Positions 34,861 through 42,423 of a stretch of 64,000 nucleotides of DNA are shown piece by piece. The stretch is from contig NZ_JAEMUW010000003.1 in NCBI RefSeq assembly GCF_016598485.1, positions 186,001 through 250,000 on the forward strand, written 5' to 3'. How positions within the stretch are numbered: position 1 is the stretch's first letter; the number at the start of each line of letters is the position of its first letter. The translations under genes and the position numbers were made by a program. The notes beneath the pieces were generated by a model. The model made no database searches. It saw only the letters and a program-made list of their open reading frames with translations, and was not told the origin of the DNA. The stretch comes from Micromonospora coerulea (lineage in GTDB: Bacteria; Actinomycetota; Actinomycetes; Mycobacteriales; Micromonosporaceae).

Positions 34861-36195
34861 TCAGTGCTGGATCTGCACCCCGGCGTCGGCCAGCGCGGTG
34901 ATCACGTGGGCCGACTCGCCGAAGCCGATGATCAGTACGGCGTCCGGGCCGAAGTCCTTGATCTCCTTGGCACCGGCGGTGAAGTCCACCGGCGCTGCGT
35001 CCGCGTCGGCCGGCGGCTCGTAGGTCAGCAGCTTGACCTTGTCGGCGTCGATGCCCGCGCGCTCCAGGTCGGCACGCACATTCCCCTGGAGGCCCTCACC
35101 GTAGGAGTCCTTCCGGGCCACGATGGCGATCTTGTGCGGGCCGTCGCGCAGGATCACGTCGGCCAGGGCCCGGCCCTGGAGGATGTCGGACGGGGCGGTA
35201 CGGAAGTAGAGACCCTTGTCGTCCACCGTGGTCAGCCCGGCGTCGGTGTTCGACGGGGAGAAGAGCACCCGCCCGGCCGCCACCACGTCCGGCAGGACCG
35301 CGCGGGAGATTCCGGAGGCACCGGCGCCGATGAAGACCTGCACGCCCTTGGTGATGTGCGAGGCCACGGTGGCCTTCGCGACGTCGGGGTTCGTGCCGTC
35401 GTCACCGTCGACCCAGACCACCGGCTTGCCGAGCACCCCGCCCGCCGCGTTGACCTCCTTGACGGCGAGTGCGGCACCGGCCGCCATCGGCGGGTTCGCG
35501 ATCGCGAGGTCACCGGTCTGCGGCAGCAGTCCGCCGAGGATCAGCGGTGTGGCGGACCGGCGCTGCTTCTTCCCTCGCGGCGGGGTCTTGCTGCTCGCCG
35601 CCGACTCGTCGCCGGCGCCGACGAACTCGGTCTTGCCGTCGTCGAGCTTCTGGTCGTCGAAGTGCAGCGTGGCGTAGCTGGCGGTGGCCGGCTCACCGGC
35701 GTCGGTGAACCCCGCCCGGGTCAGCGACACGCCCCGGTACTCGATGTCCCGCCCCTGCGCGGCGAGTTGCAGGCAGGCGGCCGGGCCGTCGCAGCGCTCG
35801 CCGCCGGTGGTCACCCCGACGATCTGCTTGGCGATCGCGGCGGCGTCGGTGCTGCCGGCGAGCTGGGCGGCCAGCGCGCTGACCACCACCGCGTCGTACG
35901 TTTCCGCGGAGTAGAGGTAGTCCGTCAGCTTCGGGTCTACGGTGCGTAGCCGTCCCGTGAAGCTTTCCGGCAGCGGGGTCAGCGGCGTCGTGCCCTTCAT
36001 GCCGTTCACGAGGTCGGCGCGTTCCTTCAACTCTGTGGCGAAGGAGTTGAGCATGTTGCCGTCGGAGCCGTAGAGGCGCACCTGGGTGGTGGTGGTCGCC
36101 CCCTCGGGCTGGTCACTCCCACATGCGCTGGTGGCGAGCAGGAGTGCCGCACAGGCCATGGTTATGGCCGCGCGGGAACCGCGTGATACGAGCAT
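34861..36195 (-). CDS. Circularly permuted branched-chain-amino-acid-type substrate-binding lipoprotein
   Basis: 444 residues. The lipoprotein signal ends LLLATSAC (C25). The two halves of a LivJ-like (type I periplasmic) binding protein are in reversed order. Residues 39-182 correspond to the usual C-terminal half (VRLYGSDGNMLNSFATEL, VDPKLTDYLYSAETYDAVVV, Cys135/Cys141). A 30-residue basic/Ser linker follows. Residues 215-444 are the usual N-terminal half (LILGGLLPQTGDLAIANPP, VKEVNAAGGVLGKPV, FGESAHVITALADAGVQ). The last residues, ADAGVQIQH, would join naturally to VRLYGSDG in a normal protein. No ABC permease or ATPase gene is adjacent. Ligand unknown. Confidence 0.85.
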   Translation of the reverse strand: MLVSRGSRAAITMACAALLLATSACGSDQPEGATTTTQVRLYGSDGNMLNSFATELKERADLVNGMKGTTPLTPLPESFTGRLRTVDPKLTDYLYSAETYDAVVVSALAAQLAGSTDAAAIAKQIVGVTTGGERCDGPAACLQLAAQGRDIEYRGVSLTRAGFTDAGEPATASYATLHFDDQKLDDGKTEFVGAGDESAASSKTPPRGKKQRRSATPLILGGLLPQTGDLAIANPPMAAGAALAVKEVNAAGGVLGKPVVWVDGDDGTNPDVAKATVASHITKGVQVFIGAGASGISRAVLPDVVAAGRVLFSPSNTDAGLTTVDDKGLYFRTAPSDILQGRALADVILRDGPHKIAIVARKDSYGEGLQGNVRADLERAGIDADKVKLLTYEPPADADAAPVDFTAGAKEIKDFGPDAVLIIGFGESAHVITALADAGVQIQH

Positions 36196-36361
36196 CGTCG
36201 TCCTTCCTTGGGCGAAGGTCCGCTGCGCACATTAGCGTGCCGTCGCGGTCGGCGGGACCGTGGAGGTCGCTCCGTCGGCAGCCCGACTCCGAGTGTCACC
36301 CAGCGTGACGATCGGGCCGTACGCTGGTCACCGCTTGACCGGTCGTCCTACTGTTCGGCGG

Positions 36362-36751
36362 GTGACCGACCACGCACAGCAGACGCTGGATGACGCGACC
36401 GCCGTGCTCCGCTCGGCGCTGGCCGGGGACGGCGACGCGGTGGTGGGCACCTTCGACGCGGTGGTCGACCGTTCCGGACTGGCCGGGGCGTACGGGGTGG
36501 CCTGGTGCCTGGCGGCCACCATGCTCGGGGACGCCAGGCCGGCCGGCGCCTGTGCCCTCGACTTCCCCGGCATCGACCAGGCCGCCTACGACACCCGCTG
36601 GGTGGCCCGGTTCGTCAGCGCGTACGCCAACGACGACGGCGACACCGGCGAGGCGCTCTTCGGTGCCGCGGCGGCCGACGGGCTGCTGCCGGACTGTCTG
36701 CTCACCCTCGCCGGCTCCACCGTCGCGACCCTGCGCAGCCGGGCGGGCTGA
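36362..36751 (+). CDS. Small conserved actinobacterial hypothetical protein
   Basis: 129-residue soluble protein from GTG 36362 (VTDHAQQTLDDATAVLRSAL). The middle reads FDAVVDRSGLAGAYGVAWCL and PGIDQAAYDTRWVARFVSAY; it is acidic and mostly helical. No signal or membrane helix. It is divergent from the permuted lipoprotein gene, with 166 bp between starts, and 73 bp before a DUF2786 gene on the same strand. Function unknown. Confidence 0.7.
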   Translation: MTDHAQQTLDDATAVLRSALAGDGDAVVGTFDAVVDRSGLAGAYGVAWCLAATMLGDARPAGACALDFPGIDQAAYDTRWVARFVSAYANDDGDTGEALFGAAAADGLLPDCLLTLAGSTVATLRSRAG

Positions 36752-36824
36752 CGCCGGGCCCAGCCGTGCCGCCGGACGCGCCCGCATCCCGTCCGCGTCC
36801 TATGGCTGTGGTACCTGTGGTGGC

Positions 36825-37529
36825 ATGTCCGAGGCGATGCTCAGCAAGGTGCGCAAGCTGCTCGCCCAGGCGGAGGACGCGGCCTGTACGCCCGCCGAGG
36901 CGGCGGCCTTCACCGCCAAGGCCACCGAGTTGATCGCCCGCTACGGAGTGGACCGGGCGCTGCTCGCCGCCCGCGACCCGGCCACCGACCCGGTCGGCGA
37001 CCGGGTGGTCGACGTGGTCGCCCCGTACGCCCGGGACAAGGCGGGGCTGCTCGCCGCCGTCGCCGACCCGCTGCGCTGCCGCTGCGTCCGCCGCCGGCAG
37101 GGTGCCGGCTTCGCCATGCACCTGTTCGGCTTCGCCAGCGACCTGGAACGCGTCGAGCTGCTCTTCACCTCGCTGCTGGTGCAGGCCGCGCACGGGCTGG
37201 CCGGCGCCGTCGTCCCGGCCGAGGAGCATCCGGCCGCCTTCCGGCGTACCTGGCTGGCCGGCTTTGCCCACGTGATCGGCGACCGCCTGCGGGCCGCCGA
37301 GGCGGCCGCGGTCGCCTCGTCCGGGGCGTCCTCGACCGCGCTGGTGCTGGCCGACCGCTCCGACCGGGTGCGGCTTCGGCTGGCCGAGGTCTACCCCCGG
37401 CTGCGCACCGCCGCGCCGCGCCGGCTGGCCGGCACCGGGTTCGGCTCCGGCGTGGCGGCGGGCCGTCGGGCCGACCTCGGCGGCACCGGCGTGGCCACCG
37501 GCGAAGCCGCGCCAGGCATCACACGCTGA
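36825..37529 (+). CDS. DUF2786 domain protein
   Basis: 234 residues. The N-terminal 40 or so residues are a DUF2786 domain (MLSKVRKLLAQAEDAACTPA EAAAFTAKATELI). The remainder has the pattern of the domain usually attached to it: FGFASDLERVELLFTSLLVQ, then FRRTWLAGFAHVIGDRLRAA. The C-terminus is Gly/Ala-rich (GFGSGVAAGRRADLGGTGVA). ATG at 36825. Such proteins occur in bacteria and phages; function is unknown. Confidence 0.85.
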   Translation: MSEAMLSKVRKLLAQAEDAACTPAEAAAFTAKATELIARYGVDRALLAARDPATDPVGDRVVDVVAPYARDKAGLLAAVADPLRCRCVRRRQGAGFAMHLFGFASDLERVELLFTSLLVQAAHGLAGAVVPAEEHPAAFRRTWLAGFAHVIGDRLRAAEAAAVASSGASSTALVLADRSDRVRLRLAEVYPRLRTAAPRRLAGTGFGSGVAAGRRADLGGTGVATGEAAPGITR

Positions 37530-37597
37530 CCGCCGGAGACGTCCACCGGCCCGTCGCTCAGCCTTCCGTGCCGGTGCGAGCGGCGGCTGTCGCCGGG

Positions 37598-38113
37598 TCA
37601 GCCCTCGGTACGGGCCACCGTGGCCAGGTAGCGGCAGAGCAGCTCGTGCCAGCCGGCCGTCAGGGCCTTGCGGTAGCCCTCGGCCGCCTCACCGTGCCGG
37701 TCGAAGTGTCGGTGCTCGACCTCCACCCGGGTCCGTCCCTCGGCCTCGTGGACGAAGAGGACCTCCACCTCGCTGGCCCGCGCCGGATCGGGCACCGGTA
37801 CCCGGTCCGGGCCGAGCTGCCAGGTGAAGACCAGCCGGCGGGGTGGGTCCCAGGTGAGCACCCGACCCCAGTCGCCCCGGAAGCCGTAGGGGCCGATCTC
37901 GTAGAGCATGCCGCCGGCGCGTGGCTCGATCCCCAGCTCGGCCAGCGCTTCCGGGCCGGACCAGGTGTACTCCCGTACCCACCAGTCGGTCAGCGCCCCG
38001 GTGAACACCGCGAACGCCCGCTCTGCGGAGGCTGGGGCGAGGAGGCTGCTGCGTAACGAGAACCGAGCGACATCCTGGCGGACCTCATCCGGATCAGCCA
38101 TCTCCTGTCCCAT
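37598..38113 (-). CDS. SRPBCC (AHSA1-like) domain protein
   Basis: 171-residue protein with the START/SRPBCC helix-grip fold. Segments: APASAERAFAVFTGALTDWW, PRAGGMLYEIGPYGFRGDWG, VLTWDPPRRLVFTWQLGPDR and a final amphipathic helix (GYRKALTAGWHELLCRYLAT). Proteins of this type bind small hydrophobic ligands or act as Hsp90-activator-like domains. The start is ATG 38113 or ATG 38101 (M5). A TATGGT hexamer 8 bp before 38113 suggests a leaderless transcript. Confidence 0.82.
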   Translation of the reverse strand: MGQEMADPDEVRQDVARFSLRSSLLAPASAERAFAVFTGALTDWWVREYTWSGPEALAELGIEPRAGGMLYEIGPYGFRGDWGRVLTWDPPRRLVFTWQLGPDRVPVPDPARASEVEVLFVHEAEGRTRVEVEHRHFDRHGEAAEGYRKALTAGWHELLCRYLATVARTEG

Positions 38114-38321
38114 AGGCCCGGACCATACCGGCTGATGTCTCGGTGTGCAGCTTGGCCAGGTGCCCGCTTTCCGACTCGGGAGAACGCTCTCCCGGCCGCT
38201 CGCGGGTCGCGACCTGGGGCCGCTCGGGGGCCTACGCCCGGTCCTACGGGTGGCCGGCCGGAAAGCGGGTAACCGCGGCTGATCCGGCCCGGCGGAGCGG
38301 GCCAGCTTGGAGCGGGAGAGC

Positions 38322-39278
38322 ATGAGCGAGAGCGGAGCGAGCGAGCAGGAACCGGACCCGACCAGCGAGCGGCTGGCCCACCAGGGCGGATCGGCCGAGC
38401 CGGACGTCCTGCTCGACGTGCCGGGGGTGTCGGTCGACTCGATCCGGCTGGCCGTCGACGGGCTCGACGCGGACCTGTCGCTGCGCGCCCGACTGGCCAA
38501 CCTGCTCCAGCTCGACGCCGGTGTCCGGGTGCACCTGCAGGGCGTGGAACTCGACATCACCGGCGTACGCGCCGAGGCGCTGCTCAAGGTGCGGCTGGAG
38601 AAACTGCTGCAGATCCTGGACCGGGCGCTCAGCACGATCGACCGCAACCCGCAGGTGATCGAGGCGCTGGCCCGGACGGTGGAGAGCAGCATCGACGACG
38701 TCAACCGGTCGGCCCAGCAACTCGCGGGGCTCGCGGGCCCACTGGTCAACCAGGCCGGGCAGTCGGTCGGCCAGGCGGGACAGCAGGTGACGCAGGCGGG
38801 CCAGCAGGTAGGGACGGTCGGCGCGGTGGCGGACCGGTCGCTGCGGGAACAGGCCGGCGAGCCGGGACCGGCTGAGCCCGCGCCGTCGCCCAGGGCGCGC
38901 TCGCCGCAGCCGCCCACCGGACCGAGCGAACCGGAGAAGCGGGCCGGACGGCCGTCCGGTGCCGCCCCTGCCGGCCCGTCCGCGGGTGCCGAAGAAGCGG
39001 AGGGTGGACCGCGCGAGCCGTCGCCCGGCGGTGCGAAGGGTGGCCCGTCGGGGCAGCCGAGGGCCGGTGAACCCGCGGCGGGTGCCGGCCGGGCGGAGAC
39101 CGGAGAGCCGGGTCGCGGGGCTGAGCAGGGAACGCCGGGCAACAGGGGCGGGCCGGCCGGGGGCCTGCCGGGAGCGGCAGGTGCCGTTCAGGTGGCCAGC
39201 CAGGCCGGCGAGACGCTGCGTCAGGCCGGCCGGAGCGTCTGGGACGCGATCCAGGGCGGCATGGGCCGACGAGGATGA
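38322..39278 (+). CDS. Hypothetical protein with amphipathic helices and Gly/Pro/Ala-rich tail
   Basis: 318 residues from ATG 38322 with GGGAG upstream. Residues about 35-110 form an ordered part (VSVDSIRLAVDGLDADLSLR, LLQLDAGVRVHLQGVELDIT, VRLEKLLQILDRALSTIDRN). A Gln/Gly repeat segment follows (NQAGQSVGQAGQQVTQAGQQ). From about 165 to 285 it is low-complexity Gly/Pro/Glu/Arg, and the C-terminus returns to QVASQAGETLRQAGRSVWDA. The repeated (V/A)GQAGQQV pattern suggests a surface-active helix. No signal peptide. Similar proteins are often called hypothetical in actinomycetes; role unknown. Confidence 0.7.
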   Translation: MSESGASEQEPDPTSERLAHQGGSAEPDVLLDVPGVSVDSIRLAVDGLDADLSLRARLANLLQLDAGVRVHLQGVELDITGVRAEALLKVRLEKLLQILDRALSTIDRNPQVIEALARTVESSIDDVNRSAQQLAGLAGPLVNQAGQSVGQAGQQVTQAGQQVGTVGAVADRSLREQAGEPGPAEPAPSPRARSPQPPTGPSEPEKRAGRPSGAAPAGPSAGAEEAEGGPREPSPGGAKGGPSGQPRAGEPAAGAGRAETGEPGRGAEQGTPGNRGGPAGGLPGAAGAVQVASQAGETLRQAGRSVWDAIQGGMGRRG

Positions 39279-39534
39279 TCGCCATGGCTTGCCTGGGCCT
39301 TTCCCGGACTGGGCATCGAAGCGTATCAGCGGTCATGGACGCTACGTCGCGAGCGAACGGTGTGAGCTCCTGCAACGACCACAGGAACGGATGACGCGCT
39401 CGTGAATGGTTGTAAACGACGATCTTCGGTTCCCGAGCCAAATCCTCGTCAGGCACCACCGCTGTGAAGAAGGCCGGACCGGGTAGATGAGCGGGGGCGT
39501 CCGGGATGTCGGCCCAGGCCGCTCGCGCCGTCAC
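39279..39534 (-). pseudogene. Possible decayed small gene in accessory patch
   Basis: Starting at GTG 39534 the minus strand reads like a real protein for about 80 codons (ARAAWADIPDAPAHLPGPAF, then EDLAREPKIVVYNHSRARHP FLWSLQELTPFARDV). After that the frame stays open but runs antisense into the preceding gene with no protein-like character. It directly follows two other leftward small genes. I read it as a truncated gene, low certainty. Confidence 0.3.
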
Positions 39535-39542
39535 AGCCTCGC

Positions 39543-39752
39543 TCAGTCCACGTACCAGGCGTCGTCAGGCACGGCATACGTGAACTGCACCGCGTATCGC
39601 GTCCCGCCGTGCTCCAACTGCCTGGCCGCACTCCCCGCGAGGCCAAGGCCGTTCGGACGTAGGGCGCTCCACGTTGTGCCCTTCCAGGGGTGCTGGACGA
39701 TCTACGACTGCCCGACGAGGAGATCCGCCTTCAACCAGCGGGCCGACTCCAC
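39543..39752 (-). pseudogene. Small gene interrupted by an in-frame amber codon
   Basis: GTG 39752 lies immediately after the TAG stop of the upstream membrane-protein gene (TAGGTGGAG). The frame reads VESARWLKADLLVGQS, then TAG at 39704-39702, then IVQHPWKGTTWSALRPNGLG and ends TYAVPDDAWYVD-TGA at 39543. Both sides of the amber look like one protein in the same frame, so a point nonsense mutation in a 69-residue gene is the simplest reading. Family not recognised. Confidence 0.5.
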
Positions 39753-40148
39753 CTAGTCAGCTTTCCCGGGCAGGTACCACAACCCGGCGTGCTGCAGGCC
39801 ACGAAGCCACCGAACGCGAGATGCCTCATCGGGTCGAGGCTTCCAATCGCGGTAGGGCAAGAAGGCCAGACGCCAGGCGATGATCGGGAAGATGTAGAGG
39901 CCCGGGCCAACCAACCACAGAAGTGCATCTCGCCGGCGGTAGGAAGCACGCGGCGCAAGCCAAGCCGTAGCCGCTGCCGGAACTGCTATGAAGCCGAGAT
40001 CGGCCAGCGGACCGTCTCCCGTCCTGGCCTCGATCAGCTCGCGGATCATGAGAGCCGGCACCGCCACCCCGAGGACAAGCAGCGCCGTGATCAACATGCG
40101 CGGCACGCGGTCCAGTGGCGAGCGGGAGCTGGGTGGATCAACGGCCAT
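39753..40148 (-). CDS. Small membrane protein of accessory patch
   Basis: 131 residues from ATG 40148. Three or so hydrophobic segments: MLITALLVLGVAVPALMI, LGFIAVPAAATAWLA and LLWLVGPGLYIFPIIAWRLA; the C-terminus is soluble (RWLRGLQHAGLWYLPGKAD). A TATCCT hexamer ends 7 bp before the ATG, consistent with a leaderless mRNA. It heads a row of small leftward genes, two of them damaged. No family recognised. Confidence 0.6.
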   Translation of the reverse strand: MAVDPPSSRSPLDRVPRMLITALLVLGVAVPALMIRELIEARTGDGPLADLGFIAVPAAATAWLAPRASYRRRDALLWLVGPGLYIFPIIAWRLAFLPYRDWKPRPDEASRVRWLRGLQHAGLWYLPGKAD

Positions 40149-40327
40149 GACCCGGAGGATAGGAGCCAGTAGCAATCACGATGCTCCGGGATGCCAGCGG
40201 TCTCTACCGGTCGTGCAACCCCGGGTGCAACTAGCTGCGCCTCGTGTTGGCCCGGGCAGCCGTGCGACTCTCCGTGTGGCGAGGTCGGACAGGCTTGCGA
40301 CCTTGACACCCCCTGAACGATGGCCGC

Positions 40328-40654
40328 ATGCGCCCGAGTGACACGGACCTGCTGTTGGTGGCCGGCCGCCTGCTGATCGTGGTCATCAGCCTCTTCCAGC
40401 TCGTAGTCGGCGTTCGCGTCGCCGTGACGCGACGGTTTCCCCGGGCCTGGCTTCGCTTCGCGCCTCTGACGAAGAGCCACCGATCCCAGCCCGTCCGCAT
40501 CGGTGGCGGCAACGCGTTGGTTGGGGCGAGCCTGCTTGTCCAGCAAGCAGCTCTTCTCATCCCAATGCCTCACAGGCTCGGCACCACCCTGTTCGCCGTA
40601 GCACTGCTCCTCCTCGTCGTTGCGGTGGGATGGCTCGTCGTGCGGCGGGACTAG
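40328..40654 (+). CDS. Small membrane protein
   Basis: 108 residues with three predicted membrane helices: LLLVAGRLLIVVISLFQLVV, GNALVGASLLVQQAALLIPM and TTLFAVALLLLVVAVGWLVV, ending RRD. ATG at 40328, no clear ribosome site. It is divergent from the other small membrane protein and convergent with the integrase fragment. Codon use is slightly less GC-rich than the surrounding core genes. Function unknown. Confidence 0.6.
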   Translation: MRPSDTDLLLVAGRLLIVVISLFQLVVGVRVAVTRRFPRAWLRFAPLTKSHRSQPVRIGGGNALVGASLLVQQAALLIPMPHRLGTTLFAVALLLLVVAVGWLVVRRD

Positions 40655-40661
40655 CCATCAA

Positions 40662-41100
40662 TCAGCTCCGCATGGTGATGTGCCGGGGTAGCCGTGCAAC
40701 ATCGCCGTGCGCGGCCAGTTCCCACAGGGCCTTGGCGATCTCCCGATCGCGCCCGTCGACGGCGTGCAGGTACCGGCGAGCCGCCGCCATGGACGAGTGA
40801 CCCAGGCGCTTCATGAGGTCAGCCAGGGTCGCGCCAGTCTGTGCGGCGGGGGTCTGCCCCGTGTGCCGCAGGTCGTGAAAGGTCAGGTCATCCAGACCCA
40901 CCTTCGTCCGTGCCCGGACGAACGCCTGATACAGGCTGTCCCCCCGCAGGGGCGACCCGTCGCGGCTGACGAGCAGTCGATCTTTGCCCGCGTACTCATC
41001 CAAGTGCAGCCGGATCACCGGCACGACGTGCGGAGGGATGGCGATAGGGCGCTCCACCTTGTCCCCGTCCGGGAGGCTGGACGGTCTACGCGTGGTGACA
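40662..41100 (-). pseudogene. Tyrosine recombinase/integrase, C-terminal fragment
   Basis: The readable protein covers only the second half of a phage-type integrase. It begins near DGDKVERPIAIPPHVVPVIR, then LTFHDLRHTGQTPAAQTGAT (the HxxR box), LGHSSMAAARRYLHAVDGRD (second His and the tyrosine nucleophile) and stop. The N-terminal DNA-binding domain and the first catalytic arginine box are missing. Upstream the frame continues only as antisense of the next gene. This is the remnant of an integrative element, about 0.8 kb from the tRNA-Phe gene. Confidence 0.8.
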
Positions 41101-41130
41101 TCCTGAGCGAAGCCGTTGAAGGAGTTCTTG

Positions 41131-41598
41131 ATGTCTGAGGCTCGTCCCGTAGAGCTCATCCGACTTGCGGACGAGGAGAACAGCGTCATCGTCCGTGTCC
41201 TGGGCCGTCTTGAACCCGGCATCCTCGCGCATCACGATTACCTCCGCGCGGAAATCGTCGTGCACAGCGGATTCGCGCGGGGCCAACTCGCGGCGCCCCT
41301 GGCTCGCCATGACCTTGACGACTGGGAGCGGGCGTTGGACGTGCTGGAGGCCGGGCAAAGCGTCCGATGGATGGACGATGGCCGTAACCCGGAGATCCAG
41401 GTCGAGCGGACGGACAACTTTCAGTATGTGGAGGTTGTCGTGATCGATCCCGTGATGTCGATGACCTCCGTTCGCCTCGCTGTGTGCCTGCCCGATGGGT
41501 GGCTTGCCGATCTGCGCGACCGGCTGCAACTGGTACGCCGAACCTGGCCGAGCGAAGTGATTGAGACGCCGTACGGCGCACTGGCCTGGCGGACGTGA
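41131..41598 (+). CDS. DUF5959-like protein
   Basis: 155 residues from ATG 41131, 7 bp after AAGGAG. Sequence: PVELIRLADEENSVIVRVLG, GILAHHDYLRAEIVVHSGFA, DDWERALDVLEAGQSVRWMD and VERTDNFQYVEVVVIDPVMS. This matches, as far as I can recall, the DUF5959 family of streptomycete small proteins. It is intact, lies against the integrase fragment and is probably cargo of the former element. Function unknown. Confidence 0.6.
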   Translation: MSEARPVELIRLADEENSVIVRVLGRLEPGILAHHDYLRAEIVVHSGFARGQLAAPLARHDLDDWERALDVLEAGQSVRWMDDGRNPEIQVERTDNFQYVEVVVIDPVMSMTSVRLAVCLPDGWLADLRDRLQLVRRTWPSEVIETPYGALAWRT

Positions 41599-41854
41599 CC
41601 CGCTGGGGACGTCATTGCTGGGGGCCAATTTTTGAGAGCCACTGAGGCGAACTGGCCCCGACGAGACCGGACCGATCACGTTGCCGAGCGGGCGATGACC
41701 AGGGCGATCGGACCGATCTGGACGGCATCGAAGTGGTCTTGGGAATCTACGGATCAGATCCGTGCAATCCACGTGCAACAACGGACGGCAATCAGCGGGA
41801 TTCCGGGGTCAACGAGGGGCAGACCGGACAGGCGGGATCCCGAGGCGAAAAGCA

Positions 41855-41888
41855 GAGCGCCGACCGGCGTTTCCGCTGGTCGGCGCTC
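41855..41888 (-). terminator. Terminator of the tRNA Glu-Asp-Phe transcript
   Basis: GAGCGCCGACC/GGTCGGCGCTC, an 11-bp perfect stem with a 12-nt loop, 23 bp beyond the 3' end of tRNA-Phe on the minus strand. Confidence 0.75.
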
Positions 41889-41911
41889 CTGTAGCCCGGC
41901 GAAAGGCTATG

Positions 41912-41985
41912 TGGCCAGGGGCGGGGTCGAACCGCCGACCTTCCGATTTTCAGTCGGACGCTCGTACCAACTGAGCTACCTGGCC
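41912..41985 (-). tRNA. tRNA-Phe (GAA)
   Basis: The minus strand folds as a standard tRNA: acceptor GGCCAGG/CCTGGCC, D arm GCTC..GAGC, anticodon loop CTGAAAA (anticodon GAA), T arm GGCGGTTCGACCCCGCC, discriminator A. No encoded CCA. It is the last of three leftward tRNAs. Confidence 0.95.
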
Positions 41986-42055
41986 GTGCTGCTCGGCTCA
42001 TGCTACCCGGATGGCGGGGTCTCCGCCGGGAGGGTCGCACGCTCCGATACGCAGA

Positions 42056-42080
42056 ACGCCGCGCAACCTTCGCGCGGCGT
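42056..42080. terminator. Hairpin between tRNA-Asp and tRNA-Phe
   Basis: ACGCCGCGC/GCGCGGCGT with a 7-nt loop, just after the tRNA-Asp 3' end. It may be a processing signal or partial terminator within the tRNA transcript. Confidence 0.5.
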
Positions 42081-42089
42081 CAGCGCTGG

Positions 42090-42163
42090 CGGTCCTGACG
42101 GGACTTGAACCCGCGACCTCCGCCTTGACAGGGCGGCGAGCACTCCAACTGCTCCACAGGACC
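42090..42163 (-). tRNA. tRNA-Asp (GTC)
   Basis: Acceptor GGTCCTG/CAGGACC, anticodon loop CTGTCAA (anticodon GTC), T arm CGCGGGTTCAAGTCCCG, discriminator G. It lies between tRNA-Glu and tRNA-Phe on the minus strand. Confidence 0.95.
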
Positions 42164-42195
42164 TAGCTCTGTTGCATCCGACCGGAGTCGGACCG

Positions 42196-42268
42196 TGCCC
42201 CCAACGGGATTCGAACCCGTGCTACCGCCTTGAAAGGGCGGCGTCCTGGGCCGCTAGACGATGAGGGC
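42196..42268 (-). tRNA. tRNA-Glu (TTC)
   Basis: Anticodon loop CTTTCAA (anticodon TTC), T arm CACGGGTTCGAATCCCGT, acceptor GCCCTCA pairing with TGGGGGC including one G-U pair, discriminator A. First tRNA of the leftward Glu-Asp-Phe set, an order common in actinobacteria. Confidence 0.95.
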
Positions 42269-42423
42269 GGCCCCGCCATCATTGCACACTCGCAACTTCA
42301 AGCGGACTTGCTCCCATCCGGCCCCGCCGGAGGCTTGGAAAGCATACGTGATGGCCAGCCGGTCGACCAAACCGGTATGGCCCGCCGCACTCCGACGGGG
42401 GAAACCGCTGGCCAGGGGCGGTA

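Noticed and set aside
36260..36361. Longer N-terminus for the small protein at 36362
   Set aside because: The extra residues are promoter-region sequence; the GTG at 36362 begins the protein-like part.
42409..42421. 13-bp match TGGCCAGGGGCGG to the 3' end of tRNA-Phe, possible att site
   Set aside because: It lies on the far side of the tRNA cluster from the integrase fragment, so the two copies do not flank the element; probably chance in GC-rich DNA.
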